Shown here: positions 26,301-35,169 of the stretch, piece by piece | Position numbering within the stretch: position 1 is the first letter of the stretch | Layout of the letters: the number at the start of each line of letters is the position of its first letter | Source: Acridotheres tristis | Lineage: Eukaryota; Chordata; Aves; Passeriformes; Sturnidae | Direction: 5' to 3' | NCBI GenBank assembly: GCA_037013685.1 | Contig: CM072905.1 | Coordinates: 7,327,491 to 7,391,490, forward strand | DNA: 64,000 bases | The notes under the pieces: generated by a model | Seen by the model: only the letters and a program-made list of their open reading frames with translations | Database searches by the model: none | What the model was told of the DNA's origin: nothing | Made by a program: the position numbers and the translations under genes

Positions 26301-29164
26301 ACCGGGTGGCCGCTTGCATTCGCCTCCATCAAACCCTTCCCTCTGCCCTGTGCCTTGGCCTTCGGGGGCAGAGGGGTGACAGGCCGGGTGTCCCCAGGGG
26401 CTCTTGATATGGGTCTTTCCAGGAGGGTAACTGGAAGAAGAGACCAGAGGGAGCTTTCCAGGGTCAGGGGAGCCTGTGGGAACATGGCTGGGGAAAAACC
26501 CAGCAGTCTGCAGGCCCCCTGCCCAGCCCGCGGTGCCCTCACACCCTCCAGGCCCCTCCCCAGCTGTGCCCAGAGGTACTTTCATTGCCGATGACAATCA
26601 GCTCTTCGTCATCGTATGGGCGTGAGTGGCCAGAAAGAGCATCCAAGTCTCGGGAGCCTTTTTTGCTCTGCATCATGTCCATCACAGCAGCCTGGGAAGG
26701 AGAGGATGGGCTGACTGCCACACCAGGCAGCATTCAGGATCCCCAAGCCAGTCTCCCAAGCCAGCTCTTCCTGAGGAAACTGAGGCATGGATGCCCTCCT
26801 GGATGCTCAGCATCACCCTCCCAGCCTCGGTTCCCTCTCAGCATCTCCTCTTGAGGCTGAACAGCCTCAGCTCTGTCAGCCTTTCCCCAGGACAGAGATG
26901 CCCCAGTCCCCAGATCATCTCTGGGGCCCTCCACAGGACCCCTCCAGGAGCTCCGTGTCTCTCTCATCCCGAGCAGCCCAGAACTGGACACTGCTCCAGG
27001 GAAGGCTTCGCCAGGGCTGAGCAGAGGGGCAGCATCACTCCCTGACCTGCTGGAAATGCTCTTCCTAACGCTCCCCGGGACACCAGTGCCCTTCTTGTCC
27101 CCTCGGGCACAGTGCTGGTCATGGACAGCTCATTGTCCACCAGGACCCCCAGCTCCGTCCCCACAGAGCTGCTTTTCCAGCTGGTCAGTCCCGGCCTGTG
27201 CTGGTGCTGGGGTTGTTCCTCCACAGGTGACAGATCCTGCACTTGCCTTTGTTCAACTTCAGAACATTCCTCCCCAGACAGTTCAGCCCTTTGGGCACCT
27301 CCATGACCCTGGTTTTAACAGCCAACCCAGGGGATCAGCAAACACCCGACTGATGCCATCTAATACAACAGCAAGGCATTCTTCCCTCCAGCAATGGGAT
27401 TCAGTATCCCAGACCTGCCCCATAACATCCTTCTGCTGTCCCCCAGTCCTAGCCACCACTCCAGAGAGACCTGGAGGGCAGGGAGCCATGATCCTTCCTG
27501 ATGCTGAGCAAGGAGGGGCTGTGGTGGGATGCAGCCTGGCCCCAGGGAGGTACCAGCTCCTGCTGTTTCTCCCATTTACCCTGAGCATGGCCCTTTTCTT
27601 AGCAGAAAAATAGCTGGGAACATGTTAGGCCAGCTGAGGAGCTGCCCTGGCTCAGCCTATGCCAGGTCCTGCTCCCTGGATGGTGGGATGCATAGGGCAG
27701 AGGAGTCCTGAGCAACCTTGGCAGAGGCCTTGGGGTGCTCAGTGGCTGGAAGTGCAGGGGGCTGCGATCTCCCTCCACTGCCAGACCTCAGCCTCCTCTT
27801 CCTTCTCCTGCTTTCCTGCCCACCAGGAAGTCCTCCAGCACATCCCAGCACACTACGTTTCTCACCTCCTCTGGGGCTGGGGAGAGCATCAGCCTTTTTT
27901 ACAGCCTGTTTTTTTGGGAAGAAAGGCATCAGAGCCATTCATGTAACTGGGGGCAGGATGGCATCCAGAGAAGTGTTGACCCCCCCACCCCCCAGAACTT
28001 CTGGGGACCATGCCCTGATGTGATGGCCTGGAGCAGGCCCTGGGAGTGCTCAAGGACATACCAACAGCTGGTTACGGAGGTCTTCCATGTTCTAGAAGTT
28101 TCCATGGCGTATGGTGACAAGGACAGGAGTCAGAACACAGGAGCAGGTTTTAAAAGGAACATTTGAAAATTAATTTGGACACCAGACAGAGGGATCCTGG
28201 ACAGGGCTATGCCAAGTGGCTGTGGCTGTATTTCACAGGTGGACCTTTGTCTCCCCACCTTCCCAGGACACAGGTTACTTTTTTTTGATGGCTGTTCAGT
28301 TCATAAATGCCTCACCAGCCCTGTCTAAGGGAGGCAGTGACCTCTACCAGCAGCCTGACCTGTGGACAGTGGTGCCCTTCTGCCCTCCCCGGGGCAGTGC
28401 TGGCAGAAGGAAAGTGGGGGGGCTCCAGGTGGGTTGGGATGAACTCCCACATTCTGCTCTTAGGACACCCTTCCCACGTATTTCTCCTGGTGCCCTTCAT
28501 GCTGGGAGCCTCCAAGGGCTGTAGGGCAGGAGTGGCAGGGTGAGGGGCAGCTCCTGAGGGCACCAGTGGCAGCTCACCATGCCAAAATCCTCCTGCATCT
28601 TCTGCATGTCTTCTACCATGCGGGACTGCTCCACCTTCATCTCACTGACCTCCTCACGGAGCTCCTGGCACAGAGCCCTGACCTAGGAGAGGGGGATGGT
28701 GGGATGAGCCCCAGGGCAGGGTCCCTGGGCCCAGGTCCTTTGCACCCATCATGGTCTGCACAGAGCACAGTGCTGGGCCTTCAGCACATCCTCAGCAGCA
28801 GCTCCCCAGCAGCATGAGAAGGTTCAGACCCCAGAGGAGGGGGTGGTTTGGGGAGAGCCTCTACCTCTGCGATTTCATTTTCATTGGCTTCCACTTTCCG
28901 TTTTAACTCCTCAAGGAAAGCGGCAGAGAAAAGGCTTCTGTCAGACCCCTCCAGGGGTTCCCCATTCTCCTGGACAGCCAGATCCCGCAGGCCCAGGTGC
29001 AAAAGCATCCCATTCAGGAGGTTGTGCAGTTGCTCAAAGTCGATGGCTCCAGCTTTCGATGACCCGAGGGAAACATCCAGCATCTGGCCCAGAGTGAGTG
29101 TTGCCATTGCTTCTGACCTGTCCAAAAGCACAGAATCATCATGAACAGGAGCCTCTTCTGCCAT
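23267..29164 (-). CDS. QRICH2: QRICH2-like, glutamine-rich protein 2 homologue (10-exon model, 595 aa)
   Basis: Ten exons join in phase: 28865-29164, 28578-28682, 28062-28091, 26580-26691, 25655-26430, 25304-25458, 24832-24874, 24117-24211, 23504-23615 and 23267-23326. The total is 1788 bp, or 595 residues plus TAG. Residues 20-66 (ATLTLGQMLDVSL, GAIDFEQLHNLL, HLGLRDLAVQE) match the N-terminal block of the QRICH2/C16orf96 (DUF4795) family. Residues 80-170 are charged and coiled-coil-like. Residues 183-441 hold a Gln-rich 5-residue repeat and a 31-residue repeat. The C-terminus (YCGGKHTTTYPVQP, GKDGLLYRGRTR) also fits the family. Position between UBALD2 and PRPSAP1 equals human QRICH2. Mammalian QRICH2 acts in the sperm flagellum, and its loss causes flagellar defects. 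Odd: the protein is about one third of the human length and the conserved coiled-coil core with its Cys motif was not found. Exons 1-5 and 8-10 are firmer than 6 and 7. Confidence 0.75.
23325..23500. repeat. duplicated intron segment, copy 1 (pairs with 26690-26850)
   Basis: The last intron of the QRICH2-like gene matches intron 3, including the polypyrimidine/acceptor flank (ctgggaaggag.ggatgg), 'gctgcattca..atccccaagccag' and 'actcagcatcaccctcccagcctcgg'. Confidence 0.75.
23504..23615 (-). CDS. QRICH2: QRICH2-like exon 9
   Basis: Acceptor TGTCCCACAG|GGAGCC and donor AACAAG|GTAGGG; encodes EPPATGYSRRSPLYCGGKHT to LLPDPNK. The CGGKHT motif followed by a Pro-rich tail fits the family C-terminus. 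Confidence 0.8.
24117..24211 (-). CDS. QRICH2: QRICH2-like exon 8
   Basis: Acceptor ACACTCTCAG|ATCACC and donor AGCACAG|GTAGGG; encodes ITPSTPPPSPGFSGHLPRAF then KRHPCVPVQQH and ends in phase 2. An alternative acceptor lies 10 bp upstream but would break the phase from exon 7. Confidence 0.6.
24832..24874 (-). CDS. QRICH2: QRICH2-like exon 7 (43 bp)
   Basis: Acceptor TGTCCTGGGCAG|CCAAAA and donor GACCGAG|GTGAGC; encodes SQKQPPYFGGTSGTE, with phases that fit both neighbours. Short and not independently recognisable. Confidence 0.45.
25304..25458 (-). CDS. QRICH2: QRICH2-like exon 6
   Basis: Acceptor TGCTTGCTCAG|GCTCCT and strong donor AGCAG|GTGAGT. The 155 bp stay open in the phase required by exon 5 and encode APPDVQKKSLDGGF to SVPGTS. 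I do not recognise the sequence; support is splice signals plus phase. Confidence 0.55.
25655..26030 (-). repeat. 93-bp minisatellite (31-residue repeat) in QRICH2-like exon 5
   Basis: Equivalent positions occur at 25651, 25744, 25837 and 25930, giving an exact period of 93 bp. A more diverged unit lies 78 bp further on. One unit reads VKALPSPLDGPPEMANMGEI then KDEEMKMRISK. The two central units are nearly identical, which points to recent expansion or homogenisation. Every unit contains AG followed by GTAAAG or GTAGAG, a potential splice donor. Confidence 0.9.
25655..26430 (-). CDS. QRICH2: QRICH2-like exon 5, repeat-bearing glutamine-rich exon
   Basis: Acceptor CTTCTTCCAG|TTACCC; 776 bp open throughout. 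It begins TLLERPISRAPG, then carries a Gln/Asn/Asp/Met-rich 15-bp repeat (26055-26290) and a 93-bp repeat (25655-26030). The donor used here is the last AAG|GTAAAG at 25653-25655. Each upstream repeat unit offers a similar donor in the same phase, so the exon end could vary without breaking the frame. Confidence 0.65.
26055..26290 (-). repeat. 15-bp repeat encoding a Gln-rich pentapeptide tract
   Basis: About sixteen imperfect 15-bp units (plus-strand core gtcattctgtcccat) encode variants of Met-Gly-Gln-Asn-Asp. The translation is rich in Gln, Asn, Asp and Met. This is the 'glutamine-rich' part of the protein. Confidence 0.85.
26580..26691 (-). CDS. QRICH2: QRICH2-like exon 4
   Basis: Acceptor CCTTCCCAG|GCTGCT and donor AATGAAA|GTACCT; encodes AAVMDMMQSKKGSRDLDA to DDEELIVIGNE and ends in phase 1. 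The next exon completes the codon. Confidence 0.75.
26690..26850. repeat. duplicated intron segment, copy 2 (pairs with 23325-23500)
   Basis: Same words as the copy at 23325, adjacent to the acceptor of exon 4. A CR1-derived segment follows at once, so the shared part may itself be the end of a CR1 insertion duplicated with its splice site. Confidence 0.7.
26835..27320 (-). mobile_element. CR1 LINE fragment in QRICH2-like intron 3
   Basis: The sequence reads through a diverged CR1 in reverse orientation, including words such as 'ggctgaacagcctcagctctgtcagcctttcc', 'gggccctccacaggacccctcc' and 'gacagatcctgcacttgcctttgttcaacttcagaac'. It is internal sequence without an obvious intact tail. Confidence 0.75.
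28062..28091 (-). CDS. QRICH2: QRICH2-like exon 3 (30-bp micro-exon)
   Basis: Acceptor AACTTCTAG|AACATG and donor CTGTTG|GTATGT; encodes NMEDLRNQLL in phase 0. It is supported by phase and by the helical, charged character it shares with exons 2 and 4. Confidence 0.7.
28578..28682 (-). CDS. QRICH2: QRICH2-like exon 2
   Basis: Thirty-five codons, acceptor CTCTCCTAG|GTCAGG, donor GGCATG|GTGAGC, phase 0 on both sides. The exon encodes a heptad-like charged helix starting VRALCQELREEVSEMKVE. A paralogous 33-codon copy exists at 30476-30574. Confidence 0.85.
28865..29164 (-). CDS. QRICH2: QRICH2-like exon 1
   Basis: One hundred codons from ATG (complement of 29162-29164) to NEIAE, donor GCAGAG|GTAGAG, phase 0. 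The exon contains the TLGQMLDVSL and DFEQLHNLLNGMLLHLGL motifs and ends in a Lys/Glu-rich helix. A second in-frame Met is residue 20. Confidence 0.82.
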
Positions 29165-29984
29165 TGTTCCAGAGAGGAGCAGGTAGGGTGAGAGGTGGTG
29201 GCAGGAGGTGGTAGAAGGAGGAAGAGCTGCACAGCCAGCAGTCTCCTTCCTCTTTGGTCTCCTCCTTGTTCTGGATCCAGTGCCACTTGTGTCCCTCTTT
29301 ACAGCGTCCCCCTGTGCTGGCAAAGAGTGCCCATTGTTACACAGCAATGGGTCAGCCCTGTGTGGAATGTCCCCATTGTCCCTCGCTGCTGGTGATGTCC
29401 TGGTTCCAGCAACCAACAGGACCTCAGGGTCCACGTGCCACAACACCTCCAGCCTTTACCACTTTCAGCCCCAAAAATGACTCCAAGGACAGCTCACATT
29501 GTGCAGGTGGTGCCCCAGGAGCCGCTTGCAGGGTGAGTTGAGCCTGTCCAGGAGGGCTGTGCCCTGTGGAAAGGTGATCCATGTTCTCACACAGCCTGGA
29601 GCATTCCAAAACACTCCAGGACGAAACCAGCCCCAGAGAGGAAGCACTTCTAGTCACTTATTTTTAAGGTCTCAAAAGCATGAGAATTTCCCTTCTCCTT
29701 TAGATAAGGGAATGGTGGAAAGCTGCTGCTGACTCCATCAACACATAGATTTTCAGCACCTCACTCCAAAGCAAAGAGCCATATAAGCAGGGAAAAGCAG
29801 ATAAACACAAGCCTCCAGACAAGCCTAGGAAGTAAAGGACTCAAAGACTCGGAAAAAAATCTTAGAACCAGAGTGATCCATCAGATAAATCCTTACAAAA
29901 ATCACAAAATAGAAATTCCCTTTTAAACCTGCAGGTCTGACCACCAGGCAGTGGGATCACTGACATCTCCCCTGATTGTCCTGC

Positions 29985-31090
29985 CTGATGCTGAGCAAGG
30001 AGGGGCTGTGGTGGGATGTCAATGCAGCCTGGCCTCAGGGAGTCACCAGCTCCTGCTGTTCCTCCCATCACCCTGAGCATGGCCCTTTTCTGAGCAGCAA
30101 ACAGAAAGCACACTGGAGCTGCCCTGGCTCTGCTTGTGCCAGGCTGTGCCTCCTGCTGGGATGTGCAGGGACCAGGAGCAGAGACCTTGGGGCATTCAAT
30201 GACTGGAGGTGCTGGGGGCTGCAGTCCTGCTCCACTGGCAGGCCTTGGCCTCCTCTTCCTCCTTCTGCTTTGCTGCCCACCAGGAAATCCTGCAGGCTGG
30301 AGAGAGGCTGGCAGAAGGAAAGTGGGGGGGCTCCAGACGGGTTGGGATGAACTCCCACATTCCACTCCTCCCTCCTGGTGCCCTTCACACTCTGGGAGCC
30401 TCAAAGGGCTGCAGGGAAGGGGCAGCAGAGCAGTGCAGTGAGGGGCAGCTCCAGGGGGCACCAGTGGCAGCTCACCAAGTCAAGGGACCCCTGGATGGTC
30501 CAGATGTTCTCTGCCACGTGCTCCACCTTCAAGTCCTTGATCTCCTTGTGGATCTCCTGGCACAGAGCCCTGAGCTAGGAGAGGGGGATGGCAGGGTGAG
30601 CCCCAGGGCAGGGTCTCTGGGGCCCAGGTCCTTTGCCCCCACCAGAGCCAGGGGCAGCACAGGGCCCAGCCAGGCTGGCACAGGGCTCTGCAGGCAGGGT
30701 TTGGCCTTCAGCACATCCTCAGCAGCCAAGAAGGGGCAGCAGCTCCTCAAAAGCATGAGGAATGCAGACCCCAAAGGAGGAGATGACTCAGGGGGAGCAC
30801 CCAGAGGGGCCAGGCTTCCACTTTCTTCCTTATCTTCTCCATGTCTGATGGGGTGGGAACCACAGGGGCCTCTCACAATTCCCTGCAGTGGCTCCCTGCT
30901 CTCTTGGGCAGGCAAATCCCACAGGCCCAGGTGTCCAAGCATCTCACCTGGGAGGTGGTGGCAGGAGATAGAGCAAGATGGACACAGCCAACAGGCTCCT
31001 TCCTCTTTGCTCTCCTCCTCATTCTGGAGCCTGCACGTCTCCCTGGCTGCAGCTGCATCCAAGCTCAGTGGTGGAGACAATTTACTGCAG
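29985..31090 (-). pseudogene. tandem duplicate of the 5' part of the QRICH2-like gene, decayed
   Basis: This block is collinear with 27498-29300. Matches include 'cctgatgctgagcaaggaggggctgtggtgggatg' (27498 and 29985), 'gctggcagaaggaaagtgggggggctcca' (28399 and 30309), the exon 2 region, and the 5' leader. Offsets of about 2487 and 1898 bp show that the copy lost roughly 0.6 kb, including exon 3. The copy of exon 1 lost its start codon and first half; what remains encodes a recognisable HLGLWDLPAQESREPLQG (about 30880-30945). The exon 2 copy is intact. It is probably a pseudogene, though part could be spliced as an upstream exon. Confidence 0.75.
30476..30574 (-). pseudogene. intact exon 2 copy inside the duplicated block
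   Basis: Ninety-nine bp, open, with acceptor CTCTCCTAG and donor GACTTG|GTGAGC. It encodes LRALCQEIHKEIKDLKVEHV and 13 more residues. Relative to exon 2 it has a 6-bp deletion that keeps the frame, plus many amino-acid changes. Confidence 0.65.
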
Positions 31091-31129
31091 CAGCAACTAT
31101 AAGGGAAAGCTATGGAGGTACCTTGACCA

Positions 31130-32000
31130 CTGAAATGTAAAAGGTAATCAGGGATAATGAAAACAAATTTTAATGAGAATTGCAACCTTGGTGGCAACTG
31201 GTTAACTTCACTTCTGACCCTACCAACAGTACAGTCACAGGTTTTGCTTTAACAATAAACACTGCTTTGGTAAACCCCATGTACCAAACCATTGCACTGG
31301 GGTTAAATCACTATGGAATTATTTCCAATACAACACAGAGTATGGGCTCAACAAAATGGGAACAAAAGGCAAACTGTCACTGTTGATGTGTGTGATGTAC
31401 AGGAACAACAGGGATTTATATGTGAAAGTAACACCACTAATGCCCAAGACATTTACCTTGACACTGAACAAAATGTTTGTCATTTTGAAATTTGTCCTGC
31501 TGAAATGCTTGAAAATGTACTTATATACATTGGGAAGAGTAAGAACTATTTGTGATTCCATAGAGACCACACCACTATAGAAATAAGGCATCACTCAAAC
31601 ATTTGGCTTCGTAGTTTTCTCCAAAATTAGGGGATGTGACTTCAACTATTCAGTTCTGTCACAACCATTAATTGCTACAATCACCTACACATCCCAGCAA
31701 GATTTTCTGCTCACCCTCACTGGAATGAACCCTGCACTGGAGGAAAAATGACTGCAGCACGACAAGCTGTGTTGACTGCTGGAAGGTGTCTGAAGCAATG
31801 GACACAAAGCTCTGATCACAAGAGATACACCATTTGTTGCCAAGAGTGATGAGAAATGGAGAATATCACTGGTGGGATTGTGTTTGGGTGGTCACCCTGG
31901 AACAGGAATTCCAGATCTAACGTTCCATCCTATTGTAATTTTATTGATTTCTGTCATTTTATGCTTAATGTAGTGTTCTGTATGTTGGAGTGTTTATATT
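31130..32000 (+). mobile_element. endogenous retrovirus env remnant (surface and transmembrane parts)
   Basis: Two overlapping short frames (31180-31386 and 31313-31555) carry env-like motifs: NFTSDPTNSTVTGFALTIN, LNHYGIIS, then VCDVQEQQGFICESN and CHFEICPAEM. Further on, a GCDFNYS motif (about 31630) and a hydrophobic stretch before 31980 look like the transmembrane subunit. The reading frame is broken by a frameshift near 31320-31390 and by stops, so no functional protein is possible. No gag or pol was seen nearby, and no clear LTR pair; the downstream 1.1 kb may include LTR sequence. It lies on the opposite strand to the flanking genes. Confidence 0.75.
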
Positions 32001-34085
32001 AGCTAGACAGGTAGCACTGTCCCACAGATGTCCTTGCATACACAGTATTGTTCCATCACATTCAACAGTCTCAAAAATCACAGTATTTAGCTAACCTGAT
32101 CAAAAATTTCTCTCAATTTATAATTTGGAAAAAATAAATCCCTGTTTATAGGCACAGAGGCAAGAGGTGACCACATGGCCACTCTGTGGAGCAAGAGAAG
32201 TTGTCTTTAGTCACGGGGTGGATTCTGGTGGTGCCTCCCCCTCTGCTCTTGAGCTGCACTATGATCTGAGAAATGCTTGTTAGGCCTTGGCCTTGAGAAC
32301 AGCACCTGAGCTGAGCAACTCTCAATCTTAACAAAAACACTGTCTGCTCCCCAGGAATCTGTACTGTCTAACAAGCTCCTGTTTTTGAACAAACAGCCTT
32401 GGAAAAATATTTTTCTTGCCTGAATAACAACCCAAGCAGAACAACATTTTTGTTATCAAACTTTCAAGAAAAGCTGCTGACCTGAATTGTGACCAGGATG
32501 GAAAGGAATTATGACCATTCCTCGAGGCTCAACCCTTTGCCTGTTGAGAGGAAGCAAAGACATCTGATGTGAGTATTCCCAGGAGCTTGAGGGGAATTTT
32601 TCAGAGGTACCTGGTACAGGCTCCTTCAGGTCTGTGAGTGGGAATGCACTACAGCAAATATACTGTGGACATCGTTCTCCTAGATTCTTAAGTTCTTTAG
32701 ACTTTTAAGTAAATGCTATGTGAAACTGTTAAATTGTTTAACTTCAGCATAAGCAATAGTTTAACAGCTTATGCTTTTCAGTGCTGTTAAACCTTTGGGC
32801 CTAAACTGTTGGTCAAGTCTGGGGCTCGGTTTTGCAATGGGGTCTACTCTGAACCTTGTGATTCATCCCGTGTTTCCTTTCATCATTGCCCTTTCCTACC
32901 CTTACCCTTCCCCCCTCCTCAGACTCAATGTACATAATTTTTGGATTGATTTTGGGTTTAGATTGATTTGGTTGAGATTTTAGTTTGCTTTTACCATGTA
33001 CTAAGTAGCAGAGTGAACCTTGCCAACAACTCTGTGGAACTTTCACTTCTATACTAAGCCTGCTTTTGCCAGTCCCTTTGCTGATGATTCTTTAAGCAAC
33101 CATAAAACATTCATTCAGGACAATGGCCTGGGGCACACAGGAACAACCCTCTGCTCAGTGGTGCTGTGATTCTATGCTTTGTACCCAAATACAGCCCAGC
33201 AAAAGCAAACCTGAATGGGGCAACAACCCTCAATGAGCCCCAGCCTTGCTCCTGGCAGGTCTGACAAGCACCTTGAAGGGGAGAGACCAGCAATACTGCT
33301 CACATTTCTAACACTGGCTTCCAGAATGAAGAACATTGTCCAGCACTAGCTCAGAAGAAAGGAGGCCCAGCCATCTGCAAGGACTCCACAGCTCCAGATG
33401 ATCTGTTCGATCCTTGCAGTATCATGTTACCCCTCCAGGATGAAGAGCCAGGCTGTGGTCACAGGGTACAGCTGAGATTTGTTTGAAAATGCAGGAAAAC
33501 CCATCAACAGCTTTGATACCTCATCCAGTCCTGCACATCCCTCACAGAATTTGGCGTGGAGGTTTAATCCATGCTGGATACTGAAGGTGGTCCAAGCACT
33601 GCATGCTGAGGTCCATTTGTTTGCCTGGTGTTCAAGGCTTGTCCTGCTCAGTCACTGCTGGCCCCGTGGCACATTGTAGATGTTGGAGTGGAATAGAAGG
33701 GTGTAGAATAAGGATAACCAAAACTAAACAACTGAACATTTCCTGTGCTGTTGAAGCAACTGCTTCCAGCAGTTTTTATTTGTTCCTCACATCAGCAGAC
33801 TAGTAGTGTAGGTTTTTCTTGAGTGTGGGAAAAGGGGAAAGATCAGTTTAGGAGTTTAACCTTATTATCATCTTGGAGACAAAGCCCTCCACATGCATCT
33901 AGAGCTGCTTCCTCAAGTGTTCCCTCCACCCAAAAATTAGTATCACTCAAGAAAGGAATGATCAGCCAGTCCTACTTCCCCGTGGAAGAAGGCTGCAAGC
34001 TGCCACGTGAGCCTTGTTACAGCAACAGCCCCTCTGAACAGACACAGCAGCTCTTCAGAGGGCACAGGATTCACAGGAAGCACTA
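32001..34085. other. intergenic sequence between ERV remnant and PRPSAP1 3' end
   Basis: No coding gene. The part from 32000 to about 33110 has retroviral-flank character (poly-pyrimidine runs, 'gttaaattgtttaacttcagcataagcaatagtttaacagcttatgc'), but I could not define LTR ends. Confidence 0.4.
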
Positions 34086-34106
34086 AAGCTGAAAAATCTT
34101 ACACTT

Positions 34107-34112
34107 TTTATT
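34107..34112 (-). terminator. PRPSAP1: PRPSAP1 poly(A) signal
   Basis: AATAAA on the minus strand, about 900 bp past the stop codon, is the first good candidate downstream of PRPSAP1. It implies a 3' UTR of roughly 0.9 kb. Confidence 0.6.
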
Positions 34113-35010
34113 GCAGGTTCAGTGTTAGTGTTTTGGAGAGCACAGCTGCATTAGAAGCAGACATTCCAACTTCCCTTCCCCACAAGACTCTGCCACAAAC
34201 TCAGCCCCAGGCAACTCCAAAAATCACGCCTGGCTTTGCAGTGCAGACAAGTGTTCCAGTGAGGAGCAAGACCCTCACGTGACTCATCAATGAAGAGCAA
34301 TAATGATCCAAAGCTCGCAAAATGAAAAGGCCAACACATTAACTAGCATTCCCTGCTCTGCTGGGGCACACACGTGAGCCTGTTCCCAGCTCCCTGAGCC
34401 AGGCCTGGGAGCAGCCCTGTCAATGGGTTGCCCTAAGCTGTCCTTTTGGGATGTTCCGCTAACTTAGTTTTAATGAAAGTCCCTGCTCTGCTGTGCAGGA
34501 GGGGAGAGGCCACTGAGCTGGCACAGAGCTGCTGTTGGCTCAGCTCTGTCAGCAGCACAGCCTGAACGTTCCCTTCTGTGCTCTGGGGTGAGACACAGGC
34601 AGAAAAACCCCAAAGGCAGCTCTTGCTGCCCACACAGCAATGAGCAGTCTCTGTTCCCTTCTCACAAGCTGACAGCTACTTCTGTTTAGCTTTTCTTTCT
34701 GCCCCTACAGGGCAAGAGAACACATTTAAAAAAACAATCATTAAAGGAACTTAAAAATTCAACACCACCTCATTTCTCCATCTCTCTTAATTAAGGTGTA
34801 ATCCCCCCCCAATGCCAGTGGCCCCTTCTATTCACTTGTAAAGTGCTGGTCAGGTTGATTTTTTTTCTATTAGATCTCATGGCTCAAGACCCTGAAAACC
34901 TCAATGCTCCTACAAAAATAAACAGTTGTGTTATGCCTATGTTTTATGGTATTGCCTTTCCATGCAGATTTCCTTCTCTTGTGGAATCCAGGACGGGGGC
35001 AGGCTCAGGT

Positions 35011-35169
35011 CTAGTCATCGACAGTGATGTTGCGGAAGAGATAGGCCATGGACTCGCCGTTGTGGATTCGCCGGATGGCTTCTGACAGGATCAAACTGAT
35101 ATCCACAGTCTTTATCTTGGGGCACTGCAGCTTCTGCACCTCGTGAGGAACAGTGTTGGTCACTACCAC
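35011..35169 (-). CDS. PRPSAP1: PRPSAP1 exon 10 and stop
   Basis: Acceptor CCTGCATAG|GTGGTA; encodes [20 protein letters not shown] to RNITVDD and TAG at 35011-35013. Confidence 0.96.
   Translation of the reverse strand: MVVTNTVPHEVQKLQCPKIKTVDISLILSEAIRRIHNGESMAYLFRNITVDD

Noticed and set aside
25586..26594. Long plus-strand open frames (273 and 312 residues) with repeats
   Set aside because: They are the reverse complement of the tandem repeats in QRICH2-like exon 5. The minus strand has splice sites and phase continuity; the plus strand does not.
30209..31102. 297-residue plus-strand open frame
   Set aside because: Antisense to the duplicated QRICH2-like block, with no recognisable domain.
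32001..33110. Possible 3' LTR of the env remnant
   Set aside because: There is no matching second LTR and no clear TG...CA ends or target-site duplication, so it is not annotated as an LTR.
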